From Dimorphilus gyrociliatus (Eukaryota; Annelida; Polychaeta; Dinophilidae), in the NCBI GenBank assembly GCA_904063045.1, contig CAJFCJ010000010.1:1364001-1428000 (forward strand): a DNA stretch of 64,000 nucleotides. Direction: 5' to 3'. Positions within the stretch are counted from its first letter, which is position 1; every line of letters begins with the position of its first letter. Positions 57,584 through 64,000 of this stretch are shown here, piece by piece. The notes beneath the pieces are model-generated. The model was given only the letters and a program-made list of their open reading frames with translations, ran no database searches and was not told the DNA's origin. A program made the translations under genes and the position numbers.

Positions 57584-59024
57584 TTAAGCCATTTTAGATT
57601 GCAGTTCTCTGGCTTTAGCTTTTTCAATCTTGGCCATGCGTGCTTGGGATTTTGCTCCCATAATACCACCACCCCAAGTTTTTCTTAGCTGTAAGAAAGA
57701 AAGTGTATATTATTTTTTGTCATTTATATTCCTGGACCTATGTTATATTATAAAAATCTCAGTGTTAAAAAGCTCGAATGTTCTGTTCAACATGACTTTT
57801 CAGAATTTAAATAGGCATCATTGTGATAATCTTAATTTTTAACATATCAAATAATACGTTGATGTTCAATATAACTTAATTTCAAAGTTTAATGTTGATC
57901 ATCAACCATATACTATAATTAAACATTGTTCGACTAACCTCATCAAATCGGTTGTTAAAGTCGGTTTTTACTGATTCGACCAGTTTATTCAAATTGGATC
58001 TATCTTCTGGATTGACATTACTCAAGGCCAGACAGGAAGCGGTCTTTCTACGAACAACACGTCCCAAACGAGCTTTTCCCTTGACAATGCAATAGGGGAC
58101 ATCCATTTTTCGGCACAAAAATGGTAAGAAAAGAACAATTTCGATTGGATCAACATCGTGGGCGATTACGACAAGTTGAGCTTTCTTTTGTTCAACCAGG
58201 GAGGTAACGGTGTTGATACCGGAGCGAACAACTGGTTGTCTTTTGGTAGGAGCATCGGGTTTACCTTCAGCTCTTTCATCAGCTCTTTTCTTGAGTCTGC
58301 GACTCTTAGCTTGCTTAGTCTCAGGCTTGTATTTGTCCATAAGCTTCAAAAGTTGAGTAGCTATTTGATATAAAAAAGATATATATATATATATATATAT
58401 ATCAATTCGCTACGCTTCGGCATGCATTTATGGACTAAATGCTTTATCTATGCACGCAAGCATTAATTCTAAACTCAAGAAAAAAAGAAATTCTTACTTT
58501 TTTCTTTACTCAAAGTAAATTTGAACTGGTTTATTGGTGGAGGGACCTTCAGACGTTGAAACAAAATAGCCCGTTGACGTTGTAGTCGGATGTATTTTGG
58601 CCATCTAACGAATCTGGATAAATCCCTCTTCGGTTGGATATCTTGGCCTGTGAAAAAATACAAGACGATTAAGATTGCGTACGTAAGAAATTTGTGGCGT
58701 TCACACATACCAATTCCAAAATTTCTCGGGCGTTTCTCAAACAGAGGATTTACGGTTTTTTTAACCTCAACCTTCTTCTTGGCTACTAGTGGCGCGGCGG
58801 CAATTTTCTTGCCTTTTTTTGCCTTGCCTTTTACTCCTTTGGGTCCCTTGCCTAGCTTACCTTTAGGCGGCTGAAAAGAGGAAAATATTCTATTAAATAG
58901 GTCCAAAAGGCAACGATCCTATAGTTTTATGTTAAATTGTATGAATTGCGGAGAATTCATGTTTAGAAACAGTTCAAATAAGTAGATAATTTAAGATTTT
59001 TTAGAGATCATGTCCACTCACCAT
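57584..59024 (-). CDS. RPL7A: 60S ribosomal protein L7a (eL8), five exons
   Basis: Coding exons 59024-59022 (ATG only), 58870-58711, 58647-58498, 58360-57939 and 57688-57584 sum to 840 nt, giving 279 aa (human 266). It is a structural protein of the large ribosomal subunit. Strongly conserved blocks: [73 protein letters not shown] and [20 protein letters not shown]. The initiator codon alone forms the coding part of exon 1 (ATG|GTGAGT), common in ribosomal protein genes. A pyrimidine tract just upstream fits a 5'TOP. The last intron carries a snoRNA. The divergent neighbour is a PNPLA8-like gene. Confidence 0.97.
57755..57828 (-). ncRNA. SNORD36: Box C/D snoRNA, U36 type (SNORD36), in the last RPL7A intron
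   Basis: Read on the minus strand: box C AATGATGC (57822-57815, last base differs from the consensus A), box D' CTGA (57803-57800), a C'-like TGTTGA, and box D CTGA (57762-57759). Directly upstream of box D is CGAGCTTTTTAACA. Its first 13 bases are complementary to the universally conserved 18S rRNA segment GTTAAAAAGCTCG. The fifth base before box D pairs with the first A of the A-run. Vertebrate U36 snoRNAs, which lie in RPL7A introns, direct 2'-O-methylation there (human Am668). The terminal stem is weak. Boundaries are approximate. Confidence 0.85.
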
Positions 59025-59649
59025 ATTTACAAACGGAAAAGGAAGTCTCTCGGTAAAGCATTTCGGTATATAAAAATTTGGGTTCCTGTTCCAAATTCTT
59101 TTCGCGTAAAAAATTAAAGGAACTGGTACCCTAAAACACACCCGTCATAATTAGCCAATGAGCGTTGACCTGCATAAACAGTATCGTACGATGACCGTGA
59201 TTCAATGTTTTTTTCCAATCTTCCTTGTTTAGAGCCATAATCTGATGTGACGTGTATTAAGAAATATTTCAGTTAGATCAACGACACGACACTTGAAACT
59301 AAATCATCAAACACTAGATAGCGTAAGTTAAAATATTATGTTATTCTGTTTTGTCTTTCATATGTGAACCCACAAGTGTCAGCTGATACACGGATTGAAG
59401 GACGAGTTGTTACCATAATTTTGTTTAAATCGAACATTGTTATTGTTATTAAATAGGATTTTTCTGAAATAGATCTAAATACTTAAACATTAGATATTTA
59501 TATTTCATCGTTGTTACGGATGAGTATAAGTGACTATGAAACGTTTAATGGTATGAATTGCGCGTTTTTGTCTACGTGCGAGTATTTATTTTTTATTAAT
59601 TAAATTTTGTGAATTTACTTAGTTTAGACTAAATTCCCAAAACGAAAAT
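59025..59649. promoter_or_regulatory. Divergent promoter region RPL7A / PNPLA8-like
   Basis: 625 bp lie between two divergent start codons. On the RPL7A side, the minus-strand tract CTTCCTTTTCCG (59045-59034), 10-21 nt before the ATG, is a plausible 5'TOP and marks a likely transcription start near 59045. No clear TATA box on either side. Confidence 0.55.
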
Positions 59650-61347
59650 ATGTCCACAACTCGCCTTCCAACATTTTGGACAAGATTGAAACCATCCGGT
59701 GGATCTATTTCTAAAGTAAAAAAAGCAGCGAGGGTACCCCTACCTCAAACAGCTATTGAATATTTAAGATATATTCCTGGCTCGACAATTTTATCTCTAT
59801 CAAAACCCTCCGAGAGTCAACGTTTAGATATTGTTAGATATAAGAATGAAGAAACAAAAGCAAGGGTGGAAATGAAGATGAAAAGTAATGTTCCAAGAGA
59901 AGAACTACATTGGACAGAAGCATTAACATCTGAAATTGAGACTGAATCTGTCAAAAAGACACCAGATACTAAAGAAAATAATACTAACGAAGTTAAAAAG
60001 AAGGTAGCATGGACCTTCGTGGAAGATGATGCTGACGAGAAAGTGAGGTATTACGTGGCAGAAATACAAAAAGCAAATAATCGAAGTGGCTTAATTCTCA
60101 AACATTTAGAAAGTCTCTCCGAGCTAATTTTGAAATTTCCTAATACAAAGGAATACGCACTAAAGAAAGGATTAGATAAATCTTTATTATTCATAAAACA
60201 GTCAAATATATCAGACGACGCTATTAAGAAAGCTAGTGAAAAAGTTTTGGTGTTACTAGGCCACGTAAAGCCAGTAGGTGGAAATGGAATAAGAATATTA
60301 AGTGTCGATGGTGGCGGTGTTAGAGGTAATTTTACATTTAACATTTTATTATTCAGGTTTTAATAACTATACAATAAATTAGGTTTAGTGGCAATAGAAC
60401 TATTACGTCAAATAGAACAACAATCGGGGAAAAAAATCTACGAACTTTTCGACTATGTCTGCGGTGTTTCAACAGGAGCTTTACTTGTTGCTATGTTATG
60501 CGTTTATAAAGTTGGAGTTGATGAATGTGTAAGGTTGTACAAGCAATTTTCCAGTCAAATGTTTGATAGAAGTCGTTTGTTGGGAGCGTCTAATCTTGTT
60601 ATGTCCCTTTCATACTACGATACTGACGCTTGGGAGGAAATACTTAAAACTAATATGGGAACTAAAACCTTTCTTGAGGCTGCTCTGGAGGACTCTCCAA
60701 AATTTTCTGCCTTATCTGCAGTTGTTTCTCAGACACCAGTTGTGAACTACCTCTTTAGGAATTATAACTATGGTAGAGGTGTAAAATCTGCTTATCCAGG
60801 GACAATCGATAGTCCAATTTGGACGGCTCTGAGAGCTAGTTCCGCAGCACCTGGTTATTATAGGGAGCTAAAACTAGGAAACGATGTTCATCAAGATGGT
60901 GGATTAATGACGAACAATCCAACTGCTATAGCAATTCACGAGGCTAAACTACTTTGGCCGAAAGAGTCTCTTCAGTGTGTCATATCTTTAGGAACAGGAC
61001 GTTACAAAGCTGCAATAACAAATACATCGAAATCTCAATCTATATCCTTGAAAACAAAGCTGGGCAAATTTGTCGAAAGTGCTACTGATACCTACGCTGT
61101 TCATACAACTCTCCAAGATTTATTGCCTTCAGATGCATATTTCAGGTTTAATCCACCACTCACACACGATGTTCCTCTCGATGAAAACCGTCCTGATGTT
61201 AGGGATTCATTAATAATAGACGCTGCTAGATATGCCCATATAAACTCCTCGAAAGTTGAGAAAGCAGTCGAGTCGTTAAGTAGACCTCGAGGAAAAACTC
61301 AAAAAGTTTATGATTGGATGAAAGAGAAACAAGCTGTTATGATGTGA
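59650..61347 (+). CDS. PNPLA8: Calcium-independent phospholipase A2-gamma-like (PNPLA8), two exons
   Basis: Exons 59650-60325 and 60383-61347 give 546 aa. PNPLA8 enzymes hydrolyse phospholipid acyl chains in mitochondria and peroxisomes. The patatin domain starts near residue 215: oxyanion motif DGGGVRG split by the intron, nucleophile elbow GVSTG with Ser255, and catalytic Asp397 in QDGGLMTNN, so the dyad is intact. The N-terminal 215 residues are basic (STTRLPTFWTRLKPSGG resembles a mitochondrial presequence) and contain an armadillo-like helical stretch (KHLESLSELILKFPNTKEYA). This N-region is shorter than in human PNPLA8 (782 aa). The C-terminus (KEKQAVMM) is not a canonical SKL peroxisomal signal. 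Confidence 0.93.
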
Positions 61348-61686
61348 AAAGGAAAAATTATTAATAAATGCATTTTGACTGTTCTGCAGTGATTTATAAG
61401 AAAAATCAGAATTTATTTAATATTTATTGAAGAATTGTCAATATTATATTTACGACATTAAAAAATACAGTCAAAAAATATTTTTGTGAGTCAAATATTT
61501 CAAAAATGCTTAATAATATATCCAAATAGTTTATACCGATAAATATTATTGTAGGTCATCTTATCATTGATTAGAAATTGGAGTTACACTTATATTCATT
61601 GAACATTACGACGCCACTTTGTTGTTAGGCAGTCCCGTACTCTTATTCCTAGCAACAAGACGCTGTAAGTATTATTATAACGCAAA
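61348..61686. other. Short intergenic region
   Basis: 339 bp of AT-rich sequence between two same-strand genes. It includes the PNPLA8 3' UTR and the promoter of the next gene. Nothing else seen. Confidence 0.6.
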
Positions 61687-62470
61687 ATGCCAAAGAAAAA
61701 GGTAAAGAAAGTTAAAAAGGATAAATCCGCAAAGAGCAACTCATCCGATAGTAAGCCTAAAGAACCGATGGCTCCTGATCGAATAGAAAGACCTCCAAAA
61801 TTTGGAGAAAAGGTGAGCGATATTATATATAAATTTAAATTGATAAATTTACAATTTACTTTCAATAGCTTATGGAATTACTAAAAACTCATAAAGTCGA
61901 TGAAAAAGAATTATACGGTCGCAAAGTTGCAACGAAAGCGTTGGACCGTCTTACTTCAGATGAGATACATGATTTGGGAATAGTTTTTGATACTTTTGAT
62001 TCGAACGAAGATGGATATATAGGACCATACGAATTAAGAAGAGCTTTAAAAGTATTAGGATTCAAGATATCAAGAGAAAAAGCCCAGCAATTAGTTCACG
62101 AATCCAGTGCCAAGGGAATATGGGCAATAAGTTTCAATGAATTCTTAGATTTAGTTATTGAAAAGCAAGGTGAAAGCCGAGACGTCTATCAAGAGATTTG
62201 CAATGGATTTAAAATATTAGATAAAGGTAATTTGAAAATATCTCACTACCAAGCTAATCTAAAATTGTGAATATTTTACTTCTTTAATTTATATTAGAAA
62301 AGAAAGGTCGTCTTGATATTGAAGATTTAATAACTGCTTGCCAAGAGAATAATATTAATTTAGGGAAACAAGATCTGAAAGAGATGATTCAGGAAGCTGA
62401 TTTGAACGGTGACGGAACTGTCGATAAAGATGAATTTGTTAAAATTATGTTAAAAACAAACCTTTTTTAA
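61687..62470 (+). CDS. Centrin-like EF-hand protein, three exons
   Basis: Exons 61687-61812, 61869-62226 and 62298-62470 give 218 aa. Centrins are calcium-binding proteins of centrioles and basal bodies. Four EF-hands in order: EF1 DSNEDGYIGPYE (intact, then LRRALKVLGF as in centrin), EF2 degenerate (ESSAKGIWAISF), EF3 weak (DKEKKGRLDIED), EF4 DLNGDGTVDKDE (intact). It ends FVKIMLKTNLF, matching the centrin C-terminus (IMKKTSLY in human). It carries an extra Lys/Ser-rich N-terminal extension of about 60 residues (MPKKKVKKVKKDKSAKS). It is more divergent than CETN1/2, so I call it centrin-like. Confidence 0.88.
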
Positions 62471-62946
62471 AAATAACTGCGAAGACAATGAGCAAAAAAA
62501 TTCTGCATTTGACACTGATATTAATAATTAATAATTATGAAAGAAATTGAAAATATCCATTAATCAATTTATTTTATCATCTTTAACAAAACTCTTCATT
62601 TTTATTATTTAATTTTATCATCAGAGTTCGGTCATTTTATTTTTGGGGAATAAAACTTTTGGAAGAGTTCACAACATAGACTAATTTTCAGCTGGGATAT
62701 TAAAACAAAATGGTTAAACGTTCAATATAATTTTTTAAAAAATTAGCCTCTAGAAACTGTTTGTAAATACGTTTTAATTGTTTTTATAAAAAAAAATATC
62801 AATGTATAATTTAAAAAACAGGAGAAAATAAGAAGGAAAAAAAAAACAATACCCAATTTTCTTTTGCTTATAATGAGTTTCGAAGTATTCGCAGCAAGGT
62901 ACTAATGAAAGCAAGCATAAAAATAAATTTGCCTATTTCAATTTTC
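62471..62946. other. Convergent 3' intergenic region
   Basis: 476 bp of AT-rich sequence between the stop codons of the centrin-like and ACAP-type genes. No feature beyond probable 3' UTRs. Confidence 0.6.
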
Positions 62947-64000
62947 CTAGGGAGCATCAGCATCGTTTTCAGTAAACTCATTTATTGCTTGAGTAAGCAT
63001 GCTACTGTCGTCATCGTCTGACATTTCTTCTCTCATTTGTGCCATTCGTAACCTTTATTTAGTAGAAATTGTTTTAATGAATTCAATAGAATTGAAAATT
63101 AGACTCAGCTTGTAAAACTTACAATGCTACAATATCGGCGCTTTCGTTCTGAAGGGCAATTTGCAATGGGTCTTTGCCGTCCTCATCAACTGAGCGAAAA
63201 TTTGCTTTCCTTTTAATTAACTGACTAGCATTTCTATTGTGAAGAAGTAGCATAATAAATATGATTTTCTATAACTACAGAGATAATCATATAAATACCC
63301 TTTTCTATTGTTCAAAACAGCATGGTGTAAAGCCGTTCGACCTCTAGAATCTTTGAGATCAATATTTGCGTTATTTAATAGTAAGAGTTCTGTTGCCACT
63401 TGCGACCCCTGTAAGTTTTTTAACAAGTTACTTCTGTTTCGATAAAAATAACTCAGTTGTACGAACCACTTCAACAGCAGCCATTAAAGAGGTTTTTCCT
63501 TCTCTCTCTTCGTACTTAAAATTAATTTCAGCTCCCATGGCTAAAGCCTCTAAAATGACTTTTGGTTGTCTTGCTTCGGCTGCTCTATATAGCAATACAT
63601 TCGGATTAAATGCATCAATATCTTCTATCTCTACAGATTGATCGTCCAATTCAGTTTCACTAGAGTTGTCATCGCCAAATGCATCATTGTCAGGTGGTGT
63701 TGGAGCTAAATCAGCACCAATTACTAACAAACTGCTCTCAGAAGATGTAGAAATGTCATCTAAACGAGAGGCTTTACGTTTTTTAACTATCCAGCGTCGT
63801 TTACCAGATCGAAGAACTTCGTCGGAATTCTGTAGCTTCTTTACGTAACTTTTTGAGACATATTTTGATTTTATCCATGTTTCTCTTTCAATCCTTTTTA
63901 TTTCAAATAATAAAAAATGCTACAAATAAGCAACAATTCATTGTAAATGATTACTTACGAATTAGACTCTGGAACTGCCTTAATTACATTTTCATCAACT
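62947..64000 (-). CDS. ACAP: ACAP-type Arf GTPase-activating protein, C-terminal part (runs off the right edge)
   Basis: Partial: exons 64000(+)-63959, 63893-63467, 63408-63299, 63233-63123 and 63052-62947. The gene begins beyond the window. ACAPs (BAR-PH-ArfGAP-ANK) turn off Arf6 in endosomal recycling. Visible here is the segment after the ArfGAP zinc domain (REAWI-like RETWIKSKYVSKSYVKKL), an acidic linker (DNSSETELDDQSVEIEDIDA), then three ankyrin repeats (GKTSLMAAVEVGSQVATELL, SRGRTALHHAVLNN, DGKDPLQIALQNESADIVAL) and the family ending LLRMAQMREEM with a short acidic tail. Which ACAP (1, 2 or 3) cannot be said. BAR, PH and ArfGAP domains should lie to the right. Confidence 0.9.

Noticed and set aside
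58361-59021. Other RPL7A introns examined for U24-type snoRNA
   Set aside because: No RTGATGA/CTGA pair with a plausible rRNA guide is present in the 137-, 63- or 151-nt introns.

Overview
The window is nuclear DNA of a small-genome animal. It is strongly AT-rich (by eye near 30% GC). Its protein-coding genes are split by GT-AG introns, mostly about 45-150 nt long. The products are metazoan-specific (JIP1, APC, alpha-arrestin, TRIC channel, SLC22 transporter, ACAP, ZYG11-like, STK16). A spiralian with a compact genome, such as a miniaturised annelid, would fit, but that is inference. I rebuilt exon-intron structures by hand from reading frames, splice sites and family alignment. In every complete multi-exon gene the summed coding length is a multiple of three.

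Layout. 1.9-26.2 kb is gene-dense: JIP1-type scaffold (-), winged-helix methyltransferase (-), alpha-arrestin (-), STK16 kinase (-), an unrecognised protein (+), TRIC cation channel (-), a miniature APC (+), an SLC22 transporter (-) and a discoidin/TSP1 membrane protein (+). 29-32.4 kb holds an ankyrin-repeat protein (-) with one unusually long intron. 32.4-43.0 kb has no recognisable gene; it is rich in microsatellites and holds a few GC-richer patches. 43.0-51.1 kb carries two tandem ZYG11-like genes (-). 51.5-57.3 kb is a cluster of 13 near-identical tRNA-Asn(GTT) genes (-), partly a ~183-bp tandem array. The cluster is interrupted by a mariner relic, a BEL/Pao-like relic, a decayed tRNA and a small two-exon ORF. 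57.6-64 kb is again dense: RPL7A (-) with an intronic U36-type snoRNA, a PNPLA8-like phospholipase (+), a centrin-like protein (+) and the 3' part of an ACAP-type Arf-GAP (-), which runs off the right edge.

Main points of interest. (1) The TRIC gene carries two homologous alternative versions of one exon, with phases such that exactly one must be used. (2) APC is reduced to about 632 residues yet keeps the armadillo domain, beta-catenin-binding-like repeats and a SAMP-like motif. (3) JIP1 keeps its N-terminal motif, SH3 and PTB domains but has no recognisable JNK-binding motif. (4) The tRNA-Asn array is recent and acts as an insertion site for other elements. (5) A U36 snoRNA is retained in an RPL7A intron. 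(6) Two short motifs recur: a CTCF/YY1-like AGATGGCG site and a TATACAGTATA palindrome.

The genes do not form one pathway. Several belong to general signalling and scaffolding modules (Wnt: APC; JNK/kinesin: JIP1; trafficking: alpha-arrestin, STK16, ACAP). Two close divergent pairs (TRIC/APC and RPL7A/PNPLA8) probably share promoter regions.
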